A program made the translations under genes and the position numbers. From the NCBI GenBank assembly GCA_038316385.1, contig JBBQAN010000028.1, positions 1-32,151 of the forward strand: a stretch of 32,151 nucleotides of DNA, given 5' to 3'. Below, in pieces: positions 24,447 through 32,151 of this stretch. The notes under the pieces were generated by a model. That model searched no databases. It had not been told where the DNA came from and worked only from the letters and a program-made list of their open reading frames with translations. Position 1 is the stretch's first letter; every line of letters starts with the position of its first letter. The DNA comes from SZAS-103 sp038316385 (lineage in GTDB: Bacteria > Pseudomonadota > Gammaproteobacteria > Xanthomonadales > Xanthomonadaceae).

Positions 24447-26822
24447 ATGATTCGCGCGTTCGCCCGCTGGCTCCATCGCTGGCAGAACTGGCTGGTTGGC
24501 GCCGCGTTGATCGTCGCCGTGCTGGTCGGATTCCGCCTGTGGCCGCACCCACCATTGCACGACTGGATGCCGACGTCGACGGCTCTCTATGACGACCATG
24601 GTCGCTTGCTGCGCCTCACATTGGCGAGCGACGATCAATATCGCCTGTGGTCTCCGTTGCAGGACATCTCGCCGCAGCTCATCGCAGGCGTGGAGTTGCA
24701 CGAAGACCGCTGGTACAACTGGCATCCGGGCTTCAATCCGTATGGACTGCTGCGCGGAGCGTGGGTGACCTATGTGCGTCACGGTCATCCGCAGGGCGGC
24801 TCCACGATCACGATGCAACTCGCGCGCCTGCTATGGCGACTGGATACGCGCACGCCATCGGGCAAGCTGCGACAGCTCGCGCGTGCGGAGCAGCTCGAAC
24901 TGTTCTATTCGAAGCGGCAGATCCTCGAGGCCTACCTCAACGTCGCGCCGTACGGTCGCAACGTGCAGGGCGTCGGCGCGGCGAGCCTGGTGTATTTCGC
25001 AAAGCCTGTCAGCGAGTTGACCTTGCCGGAAGCGTTGACACTCGCGGTGATTCCGCAAGATCCAACGCGTCGTCTGCGGACCGGACACCGGTTGAACGAT
25101 GCGGGAATCATCAATCCGGCATTGGCGGCGGCGCGCAACGCACTCTACGTGCAATGGCTGCGCATGCATCCGCGCGACACGGCGCAGCAACCCTTGTTCG
25201 CGTTGCCGCTGAACCTGCGCCCGCTGTCGCAGTTGCCGTTCGAGGCCCCGCACGCGGTCGAACAAGTGCTGGCTGCGCAACGCATCAGCGGCGGCGGCGA
25301 TCCCGCGCGGATCGTCACCACGATCGACCTCGACCTGCAGCACAGCATCGAACTGCAGATCGCGCATTACGTCCAGCGCAACCGTATGCGCGGCATCCGC
25401 AATGCATCGGCGATCCTCGTCGATACGCGTGACATGGGCATCAAGGCGATGGTCGGTTCGGCCGATTATTTCGATGCGTCGATCCAGGGCCAGGTCAACG
25501 GCACGCTCGCGAAGCGCTCGCCAGGTTCGACGCTGAAGCCTTTCATCTATGCGCTGGGTTTCGACGAGGGCGTGCTGCATGCGCAGACCATGCTGCGCGA
25601 CGTGCCGACCTCGTTCGGCCCGTACACGCCGGAGAATTTCGACGGGCATTTCCTCGGTCCGGTCACTGCGGCGCAGGCGTTGATCCGCAGCCGCAATATT
25701 CCTGCGGTGTGGGTCGCTTCGCAACTCGGAAAACCCAGCCTGTACGACTTCCTTCGCGCAGCCGGGATCAGCCGCATGGCGAGCGAAAAACATTACGGAC
25801 TCGCACTTGTGCTTGGCGGCGGCGAAGTGACTCCGCAGGAACTCGCCGGTCTCTACGCGATGCTCGCCAATCGCGGTGTGCTGCAGCCGCTGCGCCTGCG
25901 TGCCGACGATCGCCAGGTTGCAGGCACGCGCATGCTCAGCGACGAAGCGAGCTTCATGGTGATGGACATCCTGCGCCAGAACGTGCGACCGGACGAAAGC
26001 ACAGGCGCCCAACCTGCATCGTTCCGCGTCTACTGGAAAACCGGCACATCGTGGGCATTCCGCGATGCGTGGACTGCCGGCAGTTTCGGGCCGTACGTGC
26101 TCGTGGTATGGGTCGGCAACTTCGACAACACCGGCAATCCGGCCTTTGTCGGTCTCGAGGCTGCGGCGCCGCTATTTTTCCAGATCATCGATGCGCTCGG
26201 CGCGGAACATCCGCACTTGCAGGAACCGCTGCGCGACATGCCGGAGAACATCAAGCGCGTGGAGATATGCCTCGCCAGCGGCGAGTTGCCGAATCAGTGG
26301 TGTCCGCAGAAAGGAATGACCTGGTTCATTCCTGGCAAGTCGCCGATCAAGGTGAGCAATGTGCATCGCCCGGTGGTGATCGACGATGCGACCGGCAAGC
26401 CTGCGTGTCCGCCGTATGCGCCCGGGCGCACGCATGTGGAAGTTTTCGAGTTCTGGCCATCCGACCTGCAACAGGTGTTCGCCCAGGCAGGCATGCCGCG
26501 TCGTGCTCCTCCGACGAATCCTGATTGCGACCATGCCGGCCAGATGGTCGGCGATCCGCCACGCATCACCTCGCCGTTGCGCGGCAGCAGCTATGCAATG
26601 CGGTTGAACCAGCCGGAACCGGCGCGCATCGCCTTCATCGCCACCGCGGACGCCGATGCCCACGCCTTGTACTGGTTCGTCAATAACGCCTATATCGGCA
26701 GCAGCGCGCCGGGAATATCGCTGTTCTGGCAGCCGGTGAATGCTGGCCATTACGACGTGCGCGTGGTCGACGACCATGGCCGCAGCGATCAGCGTCCGCT
26801 GGATGTCGAGCAGATGGAATAA
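24447..26822 (+). CDS. pbpC: penicillin-binding protein 1C
   Basis: This 791-residue bifunctional peptidoglycan synthase has one N-terminal membrane anchor (about 13-31). The glycosyltransferase domain shows the catalytic Glu in HEDRWYNWHPG (E86) and QGGSTITMQLARLL. The transpeptidase domain has the active-site SxxK at S361-K364 (SPGSTLKPFIYALG), SRN in ALIRSRNIPAVWV, and KTGTSWAFRDAW. The C-terminal BiPBP_C domain (about 700-790) ends the protein. Length is close to E. coli PbpC. ATG 24447 starts just before the anchor; an ATG at 24390 is also in frame, but its AGGGGAG sits too close to it. It lies 90 bp after the macroglobulin gene and is probably co-transcribed with it. Confidence 0.94.
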   Translation: MIRAFARWLHRWQNWLVGAALIVAVLVGFRLWPHPPLHDWMPTSTALYDDHGRLLRLTLASDDQYRLWSPLQDISPQLIAGVELHEDRWYNWHPGFNPYGLLRGAWVTYVRHGHPQGGSTITMQLARLLWRLDTRTPSGKLRQLARAEQLELFYSKRQILEAYLNVAPYGRNVQGVGAASLVYFAKPVSELTLPEALTLAVIPQDPTRRLRTGHRLNDAGIINPALAAARNALYVQWLRMHPRDTAQQPLFALPLNLRPLSQLPFEAPHAVEQVLAAQRISGGGDPARIVTTIDLDLQHSIELQIAHYVQRNRMRGIRNASAILVDTRDMGIKAMVGSADYFDASIQGQVNGTLAKRSPGSTLKPFIYALGFDEGVLHAQTMLRDVPTSFGPYTPENFDGHFLGPVTAAQALIRSRNIPAVWVASQLGKPSLYDFLRAAGISRMASEKHYGLALVLGGGEVTPQELAGLYAMLANRGVLQPLRLRADDRQVAGTRMLSDEASFMVMDILRQNVRPDESTGAQPASFRVYWKTGTSWAFRDAWTAGSFGPYVLVVWVGNFDNTGNPAFVGLEAAAPLFFQIIDALGAEHPHLQEPLRDMPENIKRVEICLASGELPNQWCPQKGMTWFIPGKSPIKVSNVHRPVVIDDATGKPACPPYAPGRTHVEVFEFWPSDLQQVFAQAGMPRRAPPTNPDCDHAGQMVGDPPRITSPLRGSSYAMRLNQPEPARIAFIATADADAHALYWFVNNAYIGSSAPGISLFWQPVNAGHYDVRVVDDHGRSDQRPLDVEQME

Positions 26823-26892
26823 ATCCCTCGGGCGCGCGGATGCAGTCGCGCCGACCAATCTTGTCGTTCAATCGTCGATCAATCGATGCGCA

Positions 26893-27084
26893 TTACTTCA
26901 ACGTTCGCTCGAACAACGCGTCAATCCGCCGATACTCGTCCAGCCACGCATCCGCATCCTCGAACCGTGTCGTTCCAGCCGATACGGTGCGAAGCTCCAG
27001 TCGGTCTTGTGCAGTTCGATCAGGCGCTGGGTGAGGCGCACGAATCCTGGTGAAGCACGCCGTCGTCGATCCTGCCGATCAGCA
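26893..27084 (-). pseudogene. frameshifted 3' fragment of an S9 peptidase gene, tandem to the intact gene
   Basis: Immediately behind the stop of the S9 peptidase gene the minus strand repeats a diverged version of that gene's last 200 bases. The copy reads LIGRIDDGVLHQDS, then (shifted) RLTQRLIELHKTDWSFAPY and LERH, then (shifted again) DAWLDEYRRIDALFERTLK and TAA. The intact gene reads LICHGMMDDNVFFQDS, RLVQRLIELKKTDWSFEPY, LERH and ESWLDEYRRIDALFERALK. Relative to the intact gene, a 6-nt gap and two 1-nt deletions break the frame. No start or catalytic serine region remains. It is a partial duplication or the remnant of a tandem paralogue. Confidence 0.85.
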
Positions 27085-29484
27085 TCATTTCAAAGCCCGC
27101 TCGAATAGGGCATCGATCCTCCGGTACTCGTCCAGCCACGATTCCGGCTGTTCAAAGCTGTGTCGTTCCAGCGGATACGGCTCGAAACTCCAGTCGGTCT
27201 TCTTGAGTTCGATGAGGCGCTGCACGAGGCGCACCGAATCCTGGAAGAAAACGTTGTCGTCCATCATGCCGTGGCAGATCAGCAGCGATCCGCGCAGGCC
27301 GTCGGCGAACTCGATCGGCGAACTTGTCTTGTATGCCTCCGGATCGATATCGGGCGTGTTGAGGATGGCCGAGGTGTAGTCGTTCTCGTATTGCGACCAG
27401 TCTGTGACGGGGCGCAATGCCGCGCCGGCCCTGAACACGTCCGGTGCGCGGAACATTGCCATCAGGCTCATGAAACCGCCGTAGCTGCCACCGTAGACAC
27501 CGACGTGCTGTGCATCGCCCTGCTGGTTAGCGATCATCCACGCAACGCCATCGCGATAGTCGTCGAGTTCGGGATGGCCCATCTGCCGATAGATCGCAGT
27601 ACGCCAGTCGCGTCCGTGGCCGGCCGAGCCGCGATAGTCCATGTCGAGCACGACGTAACCGTTCTGCACCAGCATCTGGTTGAACATCTGCTCGCGGAAG
27701 TAATAGGTGAAGCGCTTGAAGACGTTCTGCAGATAGCCTGCGCCGTGCACGAACATCACCACCGGATAGTGTTTGCCGGGTTCGAGTTGTGTCGGACGAT
27801 AGAGCTTCGCCCAGACTGGCTTCGCGCCATGCGTCGAAGGCACCTGCACAAATTGCGGCTGCAGGAAATGCCGCGCCTTGTAGGCATCGGTGCGCGTATC
27901 GGTCAGCATCGCCGCATTGCCGCCATCGGCTGGAACCACCGCGAGTTGCGGCGGCAGGTAACTGCCCGAATAGCGCACGAGCAACTGGTGTTCGTCAGGC
28001 GAGAGGGTGAAATCCTCGACGCCTTCGAGCGCGGTCACTTCCTTCACGCTGTCGCTGGCGAGGTCGATCTCGCAGACTTCGTAAGCGCCCGACCATTTGC
28101 GATTGCAGACAAACCACGCGCGCCGGCCATCAGCCGATGGTTGCACAGCCGATGTCTCCCAATCGCCGTGCGTCCGCTCACGCGCCGCGGATCCCGGCAC
28201 GAGCGTGTACAGATGCGAATAACCGGATTGCTCCGAGAGCAGCCACAGCGTTTTGCTATCGGGCAGCCAGCCGAATTCGTTGAAGGCGAAATCGTTAACC
28301 CATGCCGGATCGGTCAAGCGGTGCGCGCTGCGAAGCGCTTTCGCAGCGAAATCGACGGTCGCGATCCAGCGATCCTTGTTGTCGACCGATAGCAGTTCGA
28401 CTGCCACGTTGCGGCCATCGTTCGTCCACTGCAAGCCACCAACACGCATCGGGCGATGGCCCTTCAGCGCGTCCTTGCCGGCCGCCTTGCGCATCGCGGC
28501 CAATGGATCGACATCGATGCCAGGCAATGCATCGACCGAGAGATTCGCAACACTGCCATCACGCAGATCGACCAGCTTCACCGTCTGCCCAGCCGGTGAA
28601 TTGCGGCCGACGCGCAAGCGCTCGTCTTCCTGCTCTTCGTAGCCGCTTTCGGTGACGTACTTCTGCAGCTTGCCGACGCGACCGGCATCGCCCTCCTTCG
28701 GGGCTACCACGGCGATCAACCAGCGCCCATCCGGCGACAATGACGTGGCCTGGATCGCGACATCGTCGCCCAGATAAATCGGCGCCGCAGCGCGCGTCGG
28801 ATCGGCATTGCGCAGGCGCTGGTTTTGCGCACGCTGGTCGTCGCGTTCCTGTTTGTCCTTGCGCAGCGTGTCGAACAATCGCAGTTGCATGTCGCGGAAT
28901 GCATCGGCTTTGTCGGGCTTGGCCGCCGGATCTTTTTCGGTCTTGAGCGCGACGACTGTCGAGGCCAACCGCTGGTCGAAACGATAGAGATACCAAGTGC
29001 CGTCGACGTGCCAGATCACCCCGTTGTCGCCGGCAGTGAAATGCGGATCGGCCGCCGCCTCGTTGCCGCGCGTGAGCTGGGTCAATAGGCCGGATTGCAG
29101 GTCGCGCACGAACACGTCGCCATTGCGCACGAAGGCGCTGCGGCGGTGCGCGCTGTCGTACACCGGATTGGCCGCGTCGATCGCCGCACGTTCGTTGTCG
29201 GCGATCACCGCGATCGGCGCGCCACCCGACACATCCACGCCGTACAGGTCGTGCAACCCACTGCCTTTGCGCTTGAGCGGGAAATACGCGCGCTTGCCAT
29301 CCCACGACCACCATGCCGATTCCACCGGCGGGCCGATCCAGTCCGGGTCGGCCATCGCCTGTTCGATGCTGATCGGGTCGGGCGTCGCAACAGGACTCCT
29401 GGATGACGCCGCGACGACCGGCGCTTGGGCGTAAATGCCGGTGGTGGCCAGCAGCGTCAAAAACAGGGCGTAGCGCGTGCGCAT
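27085..29484 (-). CDS. S9 (prolyl oligopeptidase/DPP4-like) family peptidase, secreted
   Basis: This 799-residue serine peptidase has a signal peptide (MRTRYALFLTLLATTGIYAQA) and is probably periplasmic. Residues about 40-540 form a beta-propeller of DPP-IV type (for example TSLSPDGRWLIAV, GGLQWTNDGRNVAVE, DFTLSPDEHQLLV). The C-terminal alpha/beta hydrolase domain (about 560-799) has the nucleophile S667 in YGGSYGGFMS, an Asp in MMDDNV (probably D742) and H775 in LERHSF. Such enzymes release dipeptides or cleave after Pro/Ala; the exact specificity cannot be told. ATG 29484 has GGGGA upstream. The gene is divergent from the YcgL gene, and a decayed copy of its own 3' end follows its stop. Confidence 0.92.
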   Translation of the reverse strand: MRTRYALFLTLLATTGIYAQAPVVAASSRSPVATPDPISIEQAMADPDWIGPPVESAWWSWDGKRAYFPLKRKGSGLHDLYGVDVSGGAPIAVIADNERAAIDAANPVYDSAHRRSAFVRNGDVFVRDLQSGLLTQLTRGNEAAADPHFTAGDNGVIWHVDGTWYLYRFDQRLASTVVALKTEKDPAAKPDKADAFRDMQLRLFDTLRKDKQERDDQRAQNQRLRNADPTRAAAPIYLGDDVAIQATSLSPDGRWLIAVVAPKEGDAGRVGKLQKYVTESGYEEQEDERLRVGRNSPAGQTVKLVDLRDGSVANLSVDALPGIDVDPLAAMRKAAGKDALKGHRPMRVGGLQWTNDGRNVAVELLSVDNKDRWIATVDFAAKALRSAHRLTDPAWVNDFAFNEFGWLPDSKTLWLLSEQSGYSHLYTLVPGSAARERTHGDWETSAVQPSADGRRAWFVCNRKWSGAYEVCEIDLASDSVKEVTALEGVEDFTLSPDEHQLLVRYSGSYLPPQLAVVPADGGNAAMLTDTRTDAYKARHFLQPQFVQVPSTHGAKPVWAKLYRPTQLEPGKHYPVVMFVHGAGYLQNVFKRFTYYFREQMFNQMLVQNGYVVLDMDYRGSAGHGRDWRTAIYRQMGHPELDDYRDGVAWMIANQQGDAQHVGVYGGSYGGFMSLMAMFRAPDVFRAGAALRPVTDWSQYENDYTSAILNTPDIDPEAYKTSSPIEFADGLRGSLLICHGMMDDNVFFQDSVRLVQRLIELKKTDWSFEPYPLERHSFEQPESWLDEYRRIDALFERALK

Positions 29485-29630
29485 GCGAGGATTTCCCCGG
29501 GGATCAGCGCGCTAGCCTAGCAGGCGCGCGCGGCCCTCCGCAGCGCCGGAAGGCATGCGACGTGACACGAAACGCTTTATCAGCGCGTCGTTTGTCGCCA
29601 CAATCAAAGCCTTCGCCGCGACGCACGCCC

Positions 29631-29903
29631 ATGCATACCTACGTTTACAAAAGCCGGCGCAAAGCCGACACCTACGTCTATCTGCGTGAACGCGATGGTT
29701 TCGGGCTGATTCCCGAGCCGTTGCGCGCGTCACTGGGTGAGTTGGCTTTCGTGCTGGAGCTCATGCTGACGCCCGATCGCAAACTCGCGCAGGCCGATAC
29801 GGCCGTGGTGCGTGCGAACCTCGTGACGCGCGGATTCCACATGCAATTCCCACCCGAACCGCTTCCATCGCAACCGCCGGATGACGTCGATGGCGATGCC
29901 TGA
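29631..29903 (+). CDS. YcgL domain-containing protein
   Basis: This 90-residue protein matches the YcgL family: the start MHTYVYKSRRKADTYVYL, the central segment FGLIPEPLRASLGELAFVLEL, and AQADTAVVRANLVTRGFHMQ followed by a Pro-rich tail. The family is small, cytoplasmic and functionally uncharacterised, with a compact alpha/beta fold. ATG 29631 starts the conserved region; earlier starts in frame run over the divergent peptidase promoter and are Arg-rich. The gene overlaps the start of the ankyrin-protein gene, which indicates translational coupling. Confidence 0.9.
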   Translation: MHTYVYKSRRKADTYVYLRERDGFGLIPEPLRASLGELAFVLELMLTPDRKLAQADTAVVRANLVTRGFHMQFPPEPLPSQPPDDVDGDA

Positions 29904-32151
29904 ACGTCCGGCACGTCAGCCCTTGCGCGCGACACTGGCGTTGCTCGCAGGCATCGCGCTGTCGTTGTTGCCGTTGCTGCCGGCGCTGGCGAACCTGACG
30001 GTTGCATGGCTCGGGCCGTGGCTCGCGCAGCCGTTGTTCGCGCTGGCAGCGGCGTGGTGGCTGGGCAGTCGCCCGGCCGGCGAGGAAGCCGGTCGTTGGT
30101 TTCCCGATGCTGTCGCGCTCGCCCTGCTGTGGGGCGCTGCATGGTTGCTCGCCGTGGTCGCATTGTTGTTGCCATTGCCGCTGCTGCTGCGCACCGGCAC
30201 GCTCAATGCTGCACTTGGCACCAGCGCGTCCGCGGGTCTTGTATTGATCGTGCTGTGGCGGCATTGGCCGGTGTTCGCGCGCGCCGAGCGCCAAGGCGGC
30301 GGCCTGGCCGCGATGCAGGAAGCGGCAAGCGGCGACGGCGAGGTCGCGACATTCAACGGCTTGCTGATCGCGCTCGCGGTCGCCAGCGTGCTGGCGCTTG
30401 TGCTGTGTGCGGGCTGGAACGGGATTGCCGATGCGCAGTTGCGCATCGCGCTGTTGATCACGCAGGTGGTCGTCGCGCCGTTGATGCATCTGGCGATCCA
30501 GCGCCTCGGCCGCACACTGCCGCGCGTCGCGCATACGGAAGCAGAATCCGCGCGCAGCACCAGCGACATCGCACCAGCGCAATTCGTGTTCGACGACATC
30601 GGCGATCCGAACCTTCGCATCTATGCCGCCGCACGCGCAGGACGCGCCGACGAAGCGGTGGCCGCACTCGCTCACGGCGCCGACCCCAGGCGTCTGCCCG
30701 ATGCGGACGACCGCGACCAACGCAGCCTGCCGGTGCTCGCGGCGGTGATCGGCGATGCATCGCTGCTGCGCCAACTCATCGCGCGCGGCGTTGATCTCAA
30801 CCTCATGCATGCAGGGCTCACACCGCTGCTTGCCGCCACCCGCGACAGTTGGCACGGCCGCGTCGAAGCGGTAACGATTCTCCTAGCTAACGGCGCGGAC
30901 GCGCGGTTTGCCGATGGCGACGGCAACACGCCGCTGCATCATGCTGCGCGCAGTTCCGATCCCGGCGTCGCTGCGCGATTGCTCGATGCAAATGCGCTGA
31001 TCGACGCACTCAATGGCGAAGGCTTCAGCCCGCTCGGCGTGGCCTGCGAGGCCGGCAACTGGCGGCTTGCGCGCTTCCTGCTCGATCGCGGCGCGCGCAG
31101 CGAACACGTCAATGGCCAGCCTGCCCTGCTCGCCGCCGCAGCGGGCGACGACGACTCGGCCGGCGTGCAATTGCTGCTCAAGAACAAGGCGCGCGTCGAT
31201 GCGCGCGGCACCGACGAACAGACTGCATTGATGCTGGCCTGCGACGCGAACAATCCGGATATTGTCGGCGTGTTGCTGGATGCGGGCGCGGCGGTGGATG
31301 CGCGCGATGCTGCTGGCATGACCGCGTTGATGCATGCCGCGCGTGCGGGCAGCGAATCGGTGCTCGCGCGTTTGGCGAAAGCCCGGCCTGAGCCGGCGCT
31401 GGTCGATAACGACGGTCGCAATGCGCTTGCGATCGCCTGCGCGTCGGCAGACGCCGAGCCGTCGCTGGTGCGCGCATTGATCGGCATGGGCGTGGATCCG
31501 CAACTCGCCAGTCACGATGGCCGCCGCGCATTCGATCACGCGCTCGCCGCAGGTCGCTGGCGACTGGTCGCCGAGCTTGATCCGAATCATCCCCTGCCGG
31601 AAAGTGTTGCCGAAGACCTCGCCGCCGGCCCGAGCGAACGCAGCCCCGCCGAACTGTTACGCGATGCGCTTGTTGCGCGCCAGTTTGAGCGCGCCGAAGC
31701 ACTCCTGAAGTTTGGCGATGCGGCGGCGCTGAGCACCGCGCAATTGCAGGAATTCGCACTGGAAGCCGACCTCGACGTGTTCGACTGGCTGCTCGCACAC
31801 GGCGCCGATGCCGAAGCGCGCGTTGCCAATGCCGACTGTGCGTTGTTCGCGCTGCTCGATCAGGGTGCTCGCGCGACTGGCGCATTGCAGCGGTTGCTCG
31901 ATCGCGCGGTGCCGCCGACCGGCGCTGGCGGACTCGCACGCTACTTGCAGGCGTGCGCGCAAGACGATGCGAGTTCGCGCGCACAGGAACAACTGGCGCT
32001 GACTATGCTCGAACGCGGCGCCGATCCGTTCGCATCCACCACCGGCGCGCCGCCGCTGCATCTTGCGGTGCGCCTGGGTTGGCAGCGTCTGGCCCAGCTC
32101 CTGCTCGGATCCGGTTGCGCGCCCGATGCGCGGAATGCACGCGGCATCACC
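29890..32151 (+). CDS. multi-pass membrane protein with ankyrin repeats (3' truncated by window)
   Basis: The frame stays open for 754 codons to the end of the window. The first 210 residues hold about five to six hydrophobic helices (for example ATLALLAGIALSLLPLLPAL, LLWGAAWLLAVVALLLPLPL, GLLIALAVASVLALVLCAGW). From about residue 235 ankyrin repeats follow one after another, with typical cores GNTPLHHAARSSDPGVAARLL, GFSPLGVACEAGNWRLARFLL, TALMLACDANNPDIVGVLLDAGA and MTALMHAARAGSESVLARL; several later repeats are degenerate. The start is uncertain: ATG 29881, 29890 and 29896 are all in frame and overlap the YcgL gene; 29890 has GGA about 8 nt upstream. It probably serves as a membrane-anchored protein-binding scaffold; partners are unknown. 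Confidence 0.88.
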   Translation, partial: MAMPERPARQPLRATLALLAGIALSLLPLLPALANLTVAWLGPWLAQPLFALAAAWWLGSRPAGEEAGRWFPDAVALALLWGAAWLLAVVALLLPLPLLLRTGTLNAALGTSASAGLVLIVLWRHWPVFARAERQGGGLAAMQEAASGDGEVATFNGLLIALAVASVLALVLCAGWNGIADAQLRIALLITQVVVAPLMHLAIQRLGRTLPRVAHTEAESARSTSDIAPAQFVFDDIGDPNLRIYAAARAGRADEAVAALAHGADPRRLPDADDRDQRSLPVLAAVIGDASLLRQLIARGVDLNLMHAGLTPLLAATRDSWHGRVEAVTILLANGADARFADGDGNTPLHHAARSSDPGVAARLLDANALIDALNGEGFSPLGVACEAGNWRLARFLLDRGARSEHVNGQPALLAAAAGDDDSAGVQLLLKNKARVDARGTDEQTALMLACDANNPDIVGVLLDAGAAVDARDAAGMTALMHAARAGSESVLARLAKARPEPALVDNDGRNALAIACASADAEPSLVRALIGMGVDPQLASHDGRRAFDHALAAGRWRLVAELDPNHPLPESVAEDLAAGPSERSPAELLRDALVARQFERAEALLKFGDAAALSTAQLQEFALEADLDVFDWLLAHGADAEARVANADCALFALLDQGARATGALQRLLDRAVPPTGAGGLARYLQACAQDDASSRAQEQLALTMLERGADPFASTTGAPPLHLAVRLGWQRLAQLLLGSGCAPDARNARGIT

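Noticed and set aside
24831..26012. 393-codon minus-strand frame inside pbpC
   Set aside because: Composition is that of an antisense shadow and no domain is visible.
26829..26852. GC hairpin GGCGCG/CGCGCC after pbpC
   Set aside because: Only 6 bp of stem and no T tract on either strand, so not called a terminator.
27160..28392. 410-codon plus-strand frame inside the S9 peptidase gene
   Set aside because: It is antisense to a gene with signal peptide, propeller and catalytic triad; no protein motif of its own.
1..32151. CRISPR arrays, tRNA/rRNA genes, insertion sequences, prophage or attachment sites
   Set aside because: No regular repeat-spacer pattern, cloverleaf, transposase or integrase motif was seen by eye in the window.

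Overview
The window is GC-rich bacterial chromosome from a gammaproteobacterium, most likely of the order Xanthomonadales (Xanthomonadaceae or Rhodanobacteraceae). Pointers to that lineage are an FkbO/XanB2-type chorismatase, a DUF2782 protein divergent from polA, a long TrpS with a C-terminal extension, a YcgL protein followed by a membrane-anchored ankyrin protein, and, between polA and hemF, an apparent homologue of the Xanthomonas small RNA sX13. Gene assignments come from motif recognition in the translated sequence, not from database searches.

Layout. 1-3666 (+): the end of a 2-oxoacid dehydrogenase operon, with E1 alpha (cut by the window edge), E1 beta, a small unknown protein, E2 acyltransferase and a glyoxalase/VOC-like protein; no E3 gene is present. 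3707-4420 (+): a lower-GC exported protein of unknown role. 4473-6075 (-): trpS followed 4 bp later by a small membrane protein. 6191-7069 (+): an exported protein of unknown role ending in a strong terminator. 7152-8282 (-): arginase and a 48-residue lipoprotein. 8414-11957: a soluble double-GAF histidine kinase (+) facing a REC-DUF3369-HD-GYP response regulator (-), probably a two-component pair acting on cyclic-di-GMP. 12181-15719: a DUF2782 protein (-) divergent from polA (+). 15720-15994: the sX13-like RNA with its terminator. 15971-16945 (-): hemF. 17041-17985 (+): chorismatase. 18297-26822 (+): a 2019-residue alpha-2-macroglobulin with an intact thioester motif plus pbpC, the periplasmic protease-trap and peptidoglycan-repair pair. 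26893-29484 (-): an S9 peptidase and, directly behind it, a frameshifted copy of the 3' end of such a gene. 29631-32151 (+): YcgL protein and an ankyrin-repeat membrane protein cut by the window edge.

Most of the window is core housekeeping sequence. No phage, insertion sequence, CRISPR array, tRNA or rRNA was seen. The most interesting items are the RNA downstream of polA with three hairpins that each display CCCC in the loop, the tandem peptidase-tail pseudogene, a CDGSH-like iron-sulfur motif stranded in an intergenic region, and an E2 acyltransferase with Thr in place of the usual catalytic-site Asp.
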